From positions 1,550,001 to 1,614,000 of the forward strand of contig MQVO02000003.1 of the NCBI GenBank assembly GCA_001986395.2: DNA of 64,000 nt, read 5' to 3'. Both the position numbers and the translations under genes were made by a program. Below the pieces are notes generated by a model, which was given only the letters and a program-made list of their open reading frames with translations, had not been told where the DNA came from and did no database searches. Positions 20,896-32,112 of the stretch are shown one piece after another (within the stretch, counting starts at the first letter, position 1; each line of letters opens with the position of its first letter). Source of the DNA: Irpex lacteus (Eukaryota > Basidiomycota > Agaricomycetes > Polyporales > Irpicaceae).

Positions 20896-23800
20896 ATGAG
20901 TGTGAACTCCCATATTTTCCTCGTCTCTTGTTGTATTCTCGTGCTATGTCTCTCCAACAGTGGCGTACATGCCTTCGGCGCAGGAAATATCCCCAGGTAG
21001 GCGAATGCCAGTAATCGCTTCTAGGAATGTGGCGCTGATCGCCACCACCCTCAGCTTCGCATACCTTGAAGGGCGAGCTTTTAGGCATGGTGACATTGTG
21101 CGTAACCCGCTCACATGAAATGTATTCGCTAACAAATCCGCAGGAAGATACACTCTCGGATGTCGCCAAAAAGGCGGGAGGCTTTGCGCTAGGTGCACTT
21201 ATAGGAAAAGGTGGATCTAAATTCGGAGGACTTGACATTAAACGCGTGTATTTCGGGTAAGTAATTCGGTTTCGTGCTGAGAAGGCATGACCGATTTATG
21301 CCTTTTCTTTTACAGTAATTGGCTACGGGACTATAGTCAAGTGAGTAGCTCAATATTGCAAGAACAAAACTGTTGCTTACATGACCAGGCCGTGGATGTT
21401 GCTGGCCTTCAGAAGCTCCCACTACAGGTAATCTTCCTCGCTACCCACATTGTAAAAAAAAAACTCTTCCTACTAACAGTTCGCGTAGACAATCATCAAC
21501 CTATGCATGGCATTGGGATTCTTGGTAAGTTGTCTCGGGCTCCTGCAATATACGTGCTTCATTGGTCGTCTCAGGCGCATGGTTATGCTACTCACGAGTT
21601 CGAGGTAACGGTCGAACGACTCGGTTGCTATCTTCCAGTAAGCACACGTCCGAAACTTATCTCGCACGTCGCTCATTGAAGTTATTTGCACAGACTGAGC
21701 ACATCGATAATCCCAAAGGATATCCGAATGATGCTCGTCAATATGATTCAAGGCTCCGCGGACCAGTTGATGTACGTTATATACCGCATACGGCATCTAA
21801 ACTATCGGGACTGAGGGTTCTTGGTACAGCCGCGTGAGTTAGAGGTCGATCCAAGAACAGGGATGAAGAACTATATTGCCAACGGTAAGTATTGATGATT
21901 ATCTTGGTGAGATGTGTGCGGAAAGCTTACTATCATTCCCAGAAAATGGCTCTTGGGACACTTCGAGAGCTTTGGTCAGACGCACGCTCGAACGGTGTAT
22001 CCACATCGGCAGACAGCACCGTGCACAAGGTCGCAAGGAAGACGAGTACGAGGCCTACAGACTTCTGGGCACTGCTGTGAGTTCCCAAGATTATAGCCTG
22101 GAGGCATCCCTGATTGTTCGTACAGCTACACACTCTTGAGGACTTCGCCGCTCACTCAAACTTTTGTGAACTTGCGCTCGTGCACATGGGCCATGAGAAC
22201 GTTTTCCTTCACGTTGGAGATCAAGTGCGTATTCAAGCGAGCAACGGAAAATGGGTCGCTCCGCTAGTCACAGGTATGTCATGAAGAGCTGCCAGTTCTC
22301 CATTCTCCACTTACATATGTCTTTCAGGTACTTTTGGTGGCCAAGACTTCATTCATAGTTTACTAGGAGGTGAGCTTCAACCCTTTTCTGGAAATACCGA
22401 GATTAACTCTTCATAACAGAGGCTACTGACCACATCGTGAGATTCTTAACTTCGTCGTAGCTACTGACCATTCTCATACGTTCGTCTATCTCAAGAGTCA
22501 AGCATCCGTAAGCGACCTCAACAAGGAGCTTGACAAGGCGCGATCCAGAGCAGGTCCTTCCTCTCGTGGTCCAGGTGGACCCTCTGCGGCAGGAGATCAA
22601 CTACGTCAACTCCTGTTCACCCTACCGGGTGGGAGCGGTTCGGATATGGCTCGTGATATGGATAACATCGAACGTATCAGGGCAGGTCCTGAAATGGGCG
22701 GTAAGCCTCCGGACCAACTGAGCCCTCAGGAGCTACACTCCGTTCTGTGGCAAGTCCTAAGTTGGCGAGATTCTGGTGAGTGTGAAAGATTCGTGAGTAG
22801 TGATACGTGATTAAAGTGATACGTGTGACAGTCATGAAGAAGATTGAGAAGACCATCGGTTCGTTCATCTCACCACGGTGTTAGAAAAAGGTTTATTTAC
22901 GTCATTGCAGAGAAGATTCCCGGTCTAGGATCTCTTATCGAGAGGCTCACTGAATCTATCTCTGTCTTTGTCTTTACCACCCTTGAGGTTCGTTGACTTA
23001 TTGGCATCTCCTCGCTACGCCGCTAAGTTGCTTTGGCAGCCATTCTTAAAGCCTCTCATGAAGACAGCCACCTCGCAGCTGATGGCTGCTTCGGGCCAGG
23101 TCATCAACCAAGCTGACCAGTACGAGGTGTTTGATCAACCGCATGCCGTAAGCTTGTCTCATATCTTAAATAATGGGTAGAAGTTCTGACATACATTGCT
23201 AGTCTGATCCTACGCATTCGTTCCTTAGCAAGGATCACTTCGTGAGTAGCTTGACTTCATATTTATCCGATCCAAAACCAAACCTCCTCTTTCATCAGAA
23301 TCTCATCCTCAACGAACCTGCTGGTAACTTAGGGAAGATCGTTCTGGTACGTCTAGCCACCTTTCGGCGTCAGCTTTTAGCCTTACTTGCCTCCAGGCAT
23401 TCGCTGTAACAAGGATCGTGAAGGCTTGGGACGACAACAATGTTAACGTACATCAAATTTTGGAGGAGATTCTTGGGTGTCTGTAAGTAGATGATCCATC
23501 TCATTGATCGTTCTGGATTTAATGCATCGACTCTTTCAGTTTCCATCCCGATTTCCACGACCGAAACTCGCAGATCCAGCGAGAGATGATGGAATACATG
23601 CAGAAGTGGGTGCAGGGTCTTGGCCATAAGCAGCAAGAGATCCTGGGGCGCCTGAGCAAGGATGCTGTTCGAAACCACCGCAACATTCGTTTGGCTGGCG
23701 AAGGTGGTGCCCCGGCGGCAGAAGGCACTTTTGCTGCCAACGCGGCTCACCAGGCTCAACACGACATCCATGGTTATGCCAGCCAGATACCTGTTATCGG

Positions 23801-24461
23801 ATCAGCTATCCAGTTTACTCAAGGGCTACAGAGTGCCAGTGGGCATAATCAGCCACCGGGTTATAGCCATCATAGCCACGGACAGCCAGGTCCTCCTCAG
23901 ACCCCTGGTGGCGGATTACTAGGAAACATACCTGGACTAGGGAAGATTGGCGAAGCTCAGGCATTCCTTGGCCAGTTCGGCGGTGGGCCAGGACGCAGAG
24001 ACATTCCGGAGCCTGGTTATCCCAGCCACAACTCGCCTCAGCCGCCGAGTATGCCGCCGACATCCCCCCACTCTTATAACCCTCCTGGTGGGGGACCTTC
24101 GGGCTTCCCAGGAGGGCCTCCAGACTTCCCCGGCGGTCCTCCAGCTCCTTCACCTTACGGTGGTTCCAGCTACCCGGGAGCACCTGGAGGACCCGGTGGC
24201 TATGCTCCCTCCTATGCCCCTCCAGAACCACAGGGTGGGTACCCAGCATATGGTAGCTCTTATGGACCTCCTCCGGGTGGACCTCCTCCCTCGTTCCCCG
24301 GTGGACCTGGATATCCTGGAGGACCAGGTGTAATGCCTGATGCTAACCCTACGGGTGGCTTCGGCATGCCCAATGCAAACCCACCTGGACCCAACTTCCC
24401 TGGTTCAAATCCCTATGGAGGGTTTGGATACAATGATCCACCGTCCAATCGGCCGTGGTGA
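20896..24461 (+). CDS. Het-C family protein (heterokaryon-incompatibility C type), 21 exons
   Basis: Homologue of Neurospora HET-C, a secretory-pathway protein whose alleles control non-self recognition in that ascomycete. Twenty-one exons, all in phase, 826 residues: 20896-20996, 21055-21097, 21144-21256, 21316-21340, 21389-21427, 21489-21524, 21575-21637, 21694-21771, 21830-21884, 21943-22076, 22126-22273, 22328-22369, 22420-22436, 22496-22775, 22832-22858, 22911-22987, 23040-23147, 23203-23241, 23299-23346, 23397-23482, 23540-24461. A signal peptide (residues ~1-25) is followed directly by HAFGAGNIPSFAYLEG, the family start. Core marks: YFGNWLRDYSQAVDVAGL, THEFEVTVERLGCYLP, HTLEDFAAHSNFCEL, GEATDHI, LIERLTESISVFVFTTLEPFLKPLM, HSFLSKDHF. 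The last ~250 residues are Gly/Pro/Tyr-rich. An incompatibility role in a basidiomycete is not established. Confidence 0.93.
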
Positions 24462-24804
24462 TGTTTGGTAGGAGGTGACAAGTAATGATGCAATTGACGG
24501 TACGAACGTGTATCCAGTAGTAAATTGAAGGTGTATACGTAGCAGATTAAACCAGTACTGCCTGTATTACATCGTTTGAATTGACCTGCTTTCCCTGTAG
24601 ATGATACTGTATGATGTATACGCGGTTGAACGTTGTGGATGTTTTCTCTCTTTGTACTTATTGCTTATTACCAGTGAGCTAGTAACGATATTCATTACAG
24701 AGACTTAGACACTGCAAGCGCACTGGGAACACAACGATATGTACTATGTGTTTTAACATCGAGTGAGCTGTGCATTATCACCTTTGCAGCCAGCTATACA
24801 ATGT
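24462..24804. other. Convergent spacer of 343 bp
   Basis: It lies between the 3' ends of Het-C and the secreted protein gene. It is AT-rich and no gene was recognised. Confidence 0.5.
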
Positions 24805-25306
24805 TCAACCGGTGCACTTGTATGTGTTCTATCAGAAGACAAATGGTCAGCCTTCACATTAGATTCCTAACATAAACCGACCACGTTTCACTCACGAAGC
24901 AACCGTAGGGGTCACAGAACTGATATTGAAACCTACATGCGCACGGTACGAGACAGCCTTGATTAGGGTCGCAAGGCTGTCCACAGCCCGGCGTAGCGAG
25001 GGGATCTAATGCTGCTTTGGCGGGGGTTGCTCCGGGGTCCGTGAGGTTCTTGATCACGGAATGATAAGTCTCGACAAGGATTGGGAACTCTTCCTTCAAG
25101 CTGGGTTGGTCTACAGATAGGAAGAAACATCCATCGTTGGCGGTGTCGGCGTAAAACCCTCCAGGACCGATACGTAAGTTTTCACCAGCGGCTGGCTTGG
25201 ACTTCAAGGCTTCGAAGTCGGCAACAGCCTGACAGTTGGCGGCGTTGGTGTGGCTAACGCATGCAAAAAGCACCGTTAAGATGGCGAAGGGGTACTTGAA
25301 CACCAT
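24805..25306 (-). CDS. Small secreted 10-cysteine protein, family member 1
   Basis: Exons on the minus strand 25306-24896 and 24828-24805 give 144 residues. The second exon is only 24 nt and encodes NTYKCTG plus stop; the two paralogues at 49.6 and 51.4 kb have the same 24-nt last exon. A signal peptide (residues ~1-22, hydrophobic LTVLFACVSHTNA) precedes NCQAV. The mature part has ten cysteines at conserved spacing: NC, GC, the PGCGQPC pair, GC, PCAC, FC, GC and KC, an even number suggesting five disulphides. The shared core is LKSK...ENLRIGPGGFYAD...CFFLSVDQ. A 5'-UTR intron ends exactly at the start codon (gtgagt at ~25374, ccgcag at 25307). A minus-strand TATA-like element lies near 25443-25450. 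I know no named family; a secreted effector or surface role is inference only. Confidence 0.82.
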
Positions 25307-26481
25307 CTGCGGATGATCTAATTTCTGTAGTGTGCATAAGTCTATGTGTTATAGGATGGGATGAGATACTCACGATCGAGTACTGATGACTAGTGGATCT
25401 GGAGTAGGAAACTGCTGGCCTTCACTGAGGTAGTCAGAGACGATTTATATACCTGAAAGGCGCTATTGATCCTTTCGATTGAGTCTTGGGTACTCTGGCA
25501 AAGTTGGTCCTGGTGGCTGAGGCTGAGAGATAGGAAATGATCGGTTGTATCAGCGGTGACAAAGTCGCGCACGGTTAAGGCCTGACCGTACCGTATAAAA
25601 TGCTGCCATACAACGCCGAAAGCCATATGCCAGTGCATTGTATTGAGCGTAACAGAGTGAGCGCATGAGATGACGTGATTCTTCAAGAAACTAGACATTC
25701 ATGGATATTCAGAGATATCACAAGAAGTATCACAAGCATGCTTCAGGAAGCCTATAGTGTAGACAGTACATCTACTTAATCAGTTTCATCTTCATTTTGG
25801 AATAGCTGAGTGTACGAACGTGCGTTGAGAGTTCCGCCATAGCCGTCCGCGAAACCCGTAGTCTGAGCTAGAATGAGCACAGATGTGAGCCTCTTATTCA
25901 AGGTCACCGGTCAGCAGTGAAATCACGCTCAGATTACGGCTTACATTGCAAGAGTGATGTGCCGAAATTCAGAACTTGCAAATGCTCAATGACAAAGGCC
26001 TTGAGCCACATGTCACCGAGATCTGGAAGTAAATACTAAAGTACCATCAGATAATCTGCATTAGCTGTCGCTTAACGCACTGAGCACGCTTACCTTGCCG
26101 TAAACAGAGAAACTAATATGGAATGCCTAGGTCTCACCAGGGCCCAGCGGCGTCACAGTAGAAGCTGCTTGCCAGTGTTTAAAGCCCCAGCCCGAGAGGC
26201 ACAGGGGTAACGCTTCTGTTTGGGCTCATGCATGCGCAGAACCATCAAACAGAGCGTGCGTCGTATGATGATACATTTTCAAGCGATGTGGGCGACGTAA
26301 AAGAAGTGGCGGCGCCGCGATCAGCGCTCCGGTCAGCAGCTAGGATAGACGCTAGTAACGCCACAAAGCTGCGCCCCTCCCGATTTGGAGAATCGTCGGT
26401 CGCTACCGCCTCTGGCGGAACAGACGCGCTTGTGACATAACCTCCAACTACCACCATCGTCGTTTGTCACCGCTATCAGCC
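25307..26481. other. Divergent upstream region of 1.2 kb
   Basis: It contains the 5' UTR intron and promoter of the secreted-protein gene on the minus side and the promoter of V-ATPase subunit e on the plus side. No additional gene was recognised. Confidence 0.5.
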
Positions 26482-26802
26482 ATGTCTTCCTCCCTCCCTA
26501 CTGTCTTCATTCTGGCTATTGTGCTGCTTGCGATGGCATTGTCATGGTTCTCAACGCCGAAGGGTCCCAACCAAACGTGAGCGCAGCCATACTAACCGCT
26601 CGTTTCTCGCTGACACCGTTTTACTAGGTTAATCAGAACGGCCGTTCTCCTCACTCTCAGTGTCTGTTATCTGATGTGGACAGTAACGTACTTGGCACAA
26701 GTACACCCACTTGAACGTGAGATAGACTGTCCTCCCAACCATTACGGCCGAAATGCTCAATGTTCATGATTAGGTCCTCGTCGGTCTCTGGTAGGGGAAT
26801 AG
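26482..26802 (+). CDS. VMA9: V-type H+-ATPase subunit e (Vma9-like)
   Basis: Small hydrophobic subunit of the membrane sector (V0) of the vacuolar proton pump. Exons 26482-26576, 26628-26716 and 26774-26802 join in phase to a protein of about 70 residues, the normal size. Two membrane helices are visible: residues 5-23 (PTVFILAIVLLAMALSWF) and 37-55 (AVLLTLSVCYLMWTVTYLA). Between them stands the diagnostic loop TPKGPNQTLIRT, and the end reads AQVHPLERPRRS, matching the family. This gene is too short to show up as a single open frame; it was found by its spliced reading. It converges on the HEN1 gene, 182 bp between stop codons. Confidence 0.92.
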
Positions 26803-26984
26803 AGGGTTGGTGAAGTTGTGTCGCATGTTCTACTCTTTCGGATACCTCAGTACGTACCTACCCTTTGACATGCCTTACAGGTACTCAGTTCTTATCCTCT
26901 TATACAGTTTGTACTTCGTTCACTCTCTTAGCAATAACAACAATTATGGACTATATCATGTGTCTCGCCTCTAATCGCTGCTTC

Positions 26985-28603
26985 TCAAGCTACGCCTACT
27001 AATGCCTCCGACTTGTTATCAGTGTCCCATTCTCCCCAGCCGCCGCTACCTGTTGTACCCCATACCTCATCTGTTTCCCATGTACCCCATCCACGAGCAT
27101 CCGCCTCGACATTGTCCTCCAGGCCCCAGTCATCACCAGTACTGTTGGGCCACAAGTGACCCACGGCAGGCTCGCTATGCAACGCAACTTCTGGTATTTC
27201 CTGTGATTTCGGAGATGCGGGAACAAAACCTTCCCGTTGGACAACCCAGTCACTCGCACCTTTTCCCTCTGTCTTCTGCAGACTTAGGCCCGGTGTCGCC
27301 TTCACCGCCGCTATCAGCTTCTGCAACCATCCTCCACACAGCAATGTTATTTCATGCTCGGACCATAACTCATGGATGGTCATTCGGCCCTCCTGGTATG
27401 TTACCATCCGTTCCAGCACAAGGTCACTGATCTCTTCCAGCATTGCAGCGTTCCTTGCTCTAGGATCCGCGTTGTGATGATAACTCCTTAGTAATTGGTG
27501 AGACTCTCCTCCAGCTAATTGCACTAGTTTCTCCAGCTCTTCACACCGCTGCAACCGCATCTCCGACATCGCTTGACCTTCCTTCCTCTTGAAAGCCGCG
27601 ACTTGGCTCGCGCTGCCCAACTGCTCGTCACGACCGTACGGATCCGGTTCCCTCGGTACGCCAACTCCGGATATCTCGACCTCATATCCCCATTGTTCAG
27701 CAGCTGCTTCACACCACTCAGTAAACTCCGCAAGCGTCCACTCGAACTTGTGGTCCCAGTGTCGGAAAATTCGAGCTGTTCTCCCTGTGGGATCCGGTAC
27801 GCCTCGGCGTGTACCTGGAGGCGCGTCGGGAGCCGTGAAGCGGTCGTTGAACGAGTAAGAGGGTGTGGTAATGAGTAACAGGCGAGGGTGGTACACCCCA
27901 AGGAGCATAGGTGCATAGACTGGGAGGATTTCTGGTGGCAGGTGTTCGATTCTATTTCACGTGCGCGTATGTGAGCAATCTACAGGGGAAATTGGCAGTA
28001 GGAGAGAGTAGGAGTGGGATACATACACCTCTGTGGATACGATGCACTCTATGTCCACGAATTCCGGATTGTACGCTTGTACGCCTCCGTGCCAGACTTT
28101 CACATCCATGGGTTCCCACCTCACTGGTCCCTGCCAGACCTGCGGCTCCGTTGGTGGCGGCGGGGGAGCTGTGATCTCTACGACGCGATGCAGTTCGTCG
28201 AGTGAGATATCCAACGCGTGTAGAGTTCGGATATGAATAAAGTCGTCATCGTAATCAAGCTCGTCTTCTTGGCTGAGAGAGATAGGGTCTAGTTCCGGTG
28301 GTTCATTGGACGAACTTGGGAGCGAAGATCGCAGCGGAAGCCACGGCGCAGCATTGCATAGACATTCAACTATTTGACCTTCACCACAACCAACATCGAG
28401 AACCTGTTCACCACGTACGATGATCATACAACAATCAACGGTGAATTAAACCTTCCAAGAGTGTCCTAGCTGTGGCGTACCTGCGTCACACGCTCTCTCC
28501 TCATGATATCAAACACCCATGCCCGTCTTTGCATATAGAGCGCAGGACTAAAAGTCACTGTAAGCTCTTCTTGAGTATCTGCGCTTGTATCATTTGCGTT
28601 CAT
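26985..28603 (-). CDS. HEN1: HEN1 small-RNA 2'-O-methyltransferase with a WG/GW-rich C-terminal tail
   Basis: HEN1 enzymes methylate the 2'-OH of the 3' nucleotide of small RNAs. Exons on the minus strand 28603-28481, 28403-28027 and 27951-26985 join in phase to 488 residues; an in-frame ATG at 28672 would add 23. Family marks: FSPALYMQRRAWVFDIMRRE (residues ~20-39), SAM-binding motif I VLDVGCGEG (42-50), the metal site TEVIEHL (E166, E169, H170), TTPSYSFN (195-202) and RHWDHKFEW (230-238, supplying the last metal histidine). All catalytic residues are intact. As in bacterial and animal forms, the plant dsRNA-binding and La-type N-terminal domains are missing. The final ~55 residues are Trp/Gly/Asp-rich with four WG pairs in acidic context. 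Function on small RNA in this fungus is inferred. Confidence 0.92.
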
Positions 28604-28998
28604 GTCGGCGTCGTGGATAGTGGTAGCCAGAACGGGAGGCGTGGCGTGGGTCCTTTTATCTCTCGGTGTCAAGCGATGCCAGACGTTCTCGAGATGCTCG
28701 CAATTGATGGCTCCATGTATGGATCACTTGACAACTGGGGTGCTTGAGTTCGTCGGGGATCGAGTTTTCTAGCAGTAAACGTGCAGTTGTCGAGAGTGAC
28801 CCAGATAAAGAGTGATCAAATCGTAAGAGAACCAAGATCAAGATACTATAGTGTACACATTCTACATATTCAAGAAAAGATATAACGATAGATTTTCGAA
28901 CATCAACAGGGACGCATACTTATGTGTAAAATCTGAGCAGAAAGTCCAAGTGAAACGCTGGAAGAGGTATCCCGATAACCAAGAGAACATCAATCCCA
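28604..28998. other. Upstream region of HEN1 and 3' flank of the Bsd2-like gene
   Basis: This 395-bp stretch contains the possible extended HEN1 start (28672). Nothing else was recognised. Confidence 0.4.
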
Positions 28999-30420
28999 CT
29001 AGATAAGTCCTGCCGCTCTTAGATCTCTTGTCAGCCGCATCTCCGCCTCACTCATCGTTCCCTGTCCGTCTTGTCTGTTCGTGGTAACAGTGTCTTGCGT
29101 CATACCTAGTCCCATGAACAGAGGAAAGACGTGACTCGTGCGCTCCATGGCTCTGCGAGACTCGGTGTCGCGTTCTGCGGCAGGCTGCGACGCTCTTCTG
29201 ACTGATCGCTCGTATCGCTTTACGCGGTAGAAGCCTGCCAGCGAGGAGAGGAGTAGGAACCACCCTATAGGATTGTGTGTGTGAGCAAACAGAAACCAAG
29301 AGTTCTAAGATACGATAGCTCACCTAAGGTCATAAGGAGGAACGCAACCCAATCTCGCGAGCCCACTTCCTCAGGATTCATCTCTAGCCCTTCACCGTTC
29401 CCGCCATCTACAGGGCTTCCCATACCAGGCATCATAGGCATGGTCTCGTTCCACGATGGAGACCCGGGAGCAATCTCTATCACGTCCTCAATCATCTGCT
29501 TTCTGGAGTAGAAACCGAATTGGATGAGGGTCAATCCCAGACCAACCCGTGCACCGTATTTGGCAGCATGTGTCGTATGCAAGAGGTAAGCGAACAGGAA
29601 GCCGATGAACTGGAAGAACCAGGAGATGAAGACGTTGGCGAAGAAGAGCAACCATGAGCCAGTTGGCAGGTCATCTACGACCATGTCCGCGTTAGGATCC
29701 AAACTACCGGGAGCATGTATGGTAGTTTCCCAGTACGGCGGCACAGCATCTGCTTGTGCTTCCGAGTACGACTATAATAAAGCAGCAACGATTCAGTTAT
29801 ACACGTAGATTACAGGAGATAGCGAATGTATCATCACTTACCGGTGGTGCCTGAGTCTGACTTTCCTCCGGTACCATGTAAATGTCCCCGTTCTCACCTC
29901 GCACTTCCACCTGTCTCCCCGGCTTCGCTGCCACATTCGCAAAGACCCCGTCGTTCTGCTCACCGCCTCCTAGACGACGGTGAGCGCTGGGCCCTGTTGG
30001 TACCCGCTGATAATGTTGCGGGAGCAAAGCCCCTACTGCTCTCCGGAATAATGACGGCCTGTTCGTGGGAGGAGGTGGGATAGCAGGCGCACTGGGGAGT
30101 ACGCCATTACTGTTGCCATAGTCGTTGGGTCGTGCAATCGAAGGATCAGGTGGTGACCCAGGTGGCGGGAAGTCATAATCGTACTCCCTCTCAAAGTCGT
30201 ACGTTGCAGGCGAAGTGGCGACATTGAGCTGCGGCGGTCTCTCTACGTGCTGCTGCTGTGTGTCGTGGTGCCTTGTCAACGGCGTCGATTCTGTGTGGTC
30301 CTCCTCATCGTCGTCATCTTCTAGCTGGAACGCCTCATTCATTTCTCGGTCGGCGTCCGGGTCGTTGTAGGGGTTAGGCAACGGGGCATAGCGAGCCGAA
30401 GACATGGTAGGGTCCGACAA
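28999..30420 (-). CDS. Bsd2/NDFIP-type membrane adaptor for HECT ubiquitin ligases
   Basis: Yeast Bsd2 and animal NDFIP proteins are Golgi/endosome membrane adaptors that recruit Rsp5/NEDD4 ligases to metal transporters and other cargo. Exons on the minus strand 30420-29842, 29771-29324 and 29264-28999 give 430 residues (a start at 30405 is also possible). The N-terminal ~190 residues are cytosolic, acidic then Pro-rich, ending in a PPSY motif built across the first intron, the kind of PY motif that binds WW domains of Rsp5. The membrane core is diagnostic: SWLLFFANVFISWFFQFIGF, LLHTTHAAKYGARVGLGLTLIQFGFYSR, then DWVAFLLMTLGWFLLLSSLAGF. The C-terminus is basic and charged. The first two hydrophobic stretches and the HTTHAAKYG loop are the strongest evidence. 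Confidence 0.9.
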
Positions 30421-31051
30421 CGGGTTTTGCTTCCTTGCAAGACGAGTGTTATAGCAGCATACAAAGTAGAAAAAAGGAGATATCTGAATGGGAGATGGTG
30501 GTCAAGGCGGTGGTCGTGATTCGTCCCAGGCTGTCGAGATTGAGCAAACAGCGCTGATGAGCGCTTCCTTCATAAGGCACCCCGCGCTTGAAAAGGAAAA
30601 TATCTCGGCCGCCGCAATCCATTCTCTTAGAGTCCTACTCCCAATTGCAAGAAATTCTGAATGTGTCATGGATATACGCTTGATAGTAGCAGACATATGT
30701 GTTGTAATATTTTCTGGATTAAATCATGGTAATGTCCATGTCCTCACTCGGTATGTTGCACGATGCCTGCGAAACTTGCGCCGCGCAATGCGAATCTTTC
30801 CGAATACAAAGCACACGTCGGAGAAACTCGACTTCCTGCAACGTGTGTTTTCCATTTCTTCCGGAGCATCCCAAATTTACGGTGAATGACGAGATTCCAA
30901 AATGAAAACCTCTGTGATGGCTACTTGTCAACCCCATCGAGCAGACATTGCGAGAAGGACTGCAAACAATGGAAAATTATTAGCGAAAGAGTTGAGATGC
31001 ATGGTGGTACTACTCAACGTACGTTACCCCAGAAGTGACAGTATGTTCCGC
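30421..31051. other. Gene-free stretch of 631 bp
   Basis: It is upstream of the Bsd2-like gene and downstream of the first Pro-rich secreted gene. An open frame at 30488-30889 on + has no family signature and overlaps the likely Bsd2 promoter, so it was not called. Confidence 0.45.
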
Positions 31052-31463
31052 CTACGCAAATGTTACTCCCGACGAACCTGATACCTCCTCAGTCAGTCTC
31101 GGGCCTATCACGGGAGTCGGTGGCAGGACTGTAACGGGTGGAGAACTGATAGGAGGTCGAGGTGGTAGTGTCGGTACGGGCATGCCATCACACGGCGGAA
31201 GTGGGGACCCATGAACCACGACTACCGAGCCGTTGGAAAGAGTGCAGGTTTCTGCCGGTGGCTCGGGAGGTGAGGTAGGTGAAGTGGTAGTAGGAGGGTC
31301 GACGACATGTGTCACTGTAGTTGGAATGCCGACCTGGTAGGAGCATAAACATTATTGTAATAATTGAAGAATGAGATGTCCTTACGACAGCAGCGAAACT
31401 CAGCAACAACCTGTTTGACAGTACTGCGTAGAGAAGGGCTAATTGTGTAGAAGTGTACTTCAT
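31052..31463 (-). CDS. Small secreted Pro/Thr-rich protein, paralogue 1
   Basis: Exons on the minus strand 31463-31386 and 31333-31052 (52-nt intron) give 119 residues. Residues ~1-25 are hydrophobic (LALLYAVLSNRLLLSFAAV) and look like a signal peptide. The intron falls just after the hydrophobic part, exactly as in the neighbour at 32113-32505. The mature chain is dominated by Pro, Thr and Ser, with only two cysteines in the module CTLSNGSVVVVHGSPLPPC. The second gene has the matching module CFLPDGTF...TTPC. The Pro/Thr/Ser stretches would be good O-glycosylation substrates. Family unknown; likely wall-associated or secreted (inference). Confidence 0.68.
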
Positions 31464-32112
31464 CCTAGAGTAAGAGAGGCATTGCCTAAGAACCTGGACG
31501 AAGAGCAAGGCGGGGCCTTATGTAGTGCATGGGATCCCGGCAATATAGGTGTAAGCTATCGTACTCGGCATTAGTGTACCTCGAATTCACATCGAAGAAA
31601 TGCCGCTGCATGGCATGGTAGCCTCGCGAGCAGGATTCCGTCCATCGAAATTACGGCTACCTGTGATTGAAGCTATACCTCTTGACAGAGCTTTCGTAAA
31701 CGAAGGTCATGTAGGTCCTACTTTCGTAAACATTAGGCACCGATATGAGACAGGATGATGAGCGGCATTCACCGATGTCAACTTACCTGCTGGCAATGGT
31801 AGCAGTTCTGGGTTCTCAGTGCGGCCAAACCTCAGGACATGCGGAAGTCGACTTGGTTCTGTTCCTAGAGTTGAACGGTACTATTAGTAGTATGGAAGTC
31901 ATCAGCACCCGGGTCTTCTAGTGCTCTATTTGTCGACGGATCAAAGTGTGCATTTCAAGTCTTTTTACGTGACGATATGCAGAATTGCTGATATGAGTCT
32001 ACATGCGACTTTATCCCAAATAATATCCCTAGTAGCACCACTGCCAAAACTTAGTTAGCACATAATGCGCCTTTTAATATGCGAAAGAAACTAACCAGAA
32101 TATATACCACAA
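31464..32112. other. Spacer of 649 bp between the two Pro-rich secreted genes
   Basis: It holds the upstream region of paralogue 1. No additional gene was recognised. Confidence 0.45.

Noticed and set aside
30488..30889. 133-codon frame upstream of the Bsd2-like gene
   Set aside because: It lies in the expected promoter, without family signature or introns, in a genome where most genes are split.
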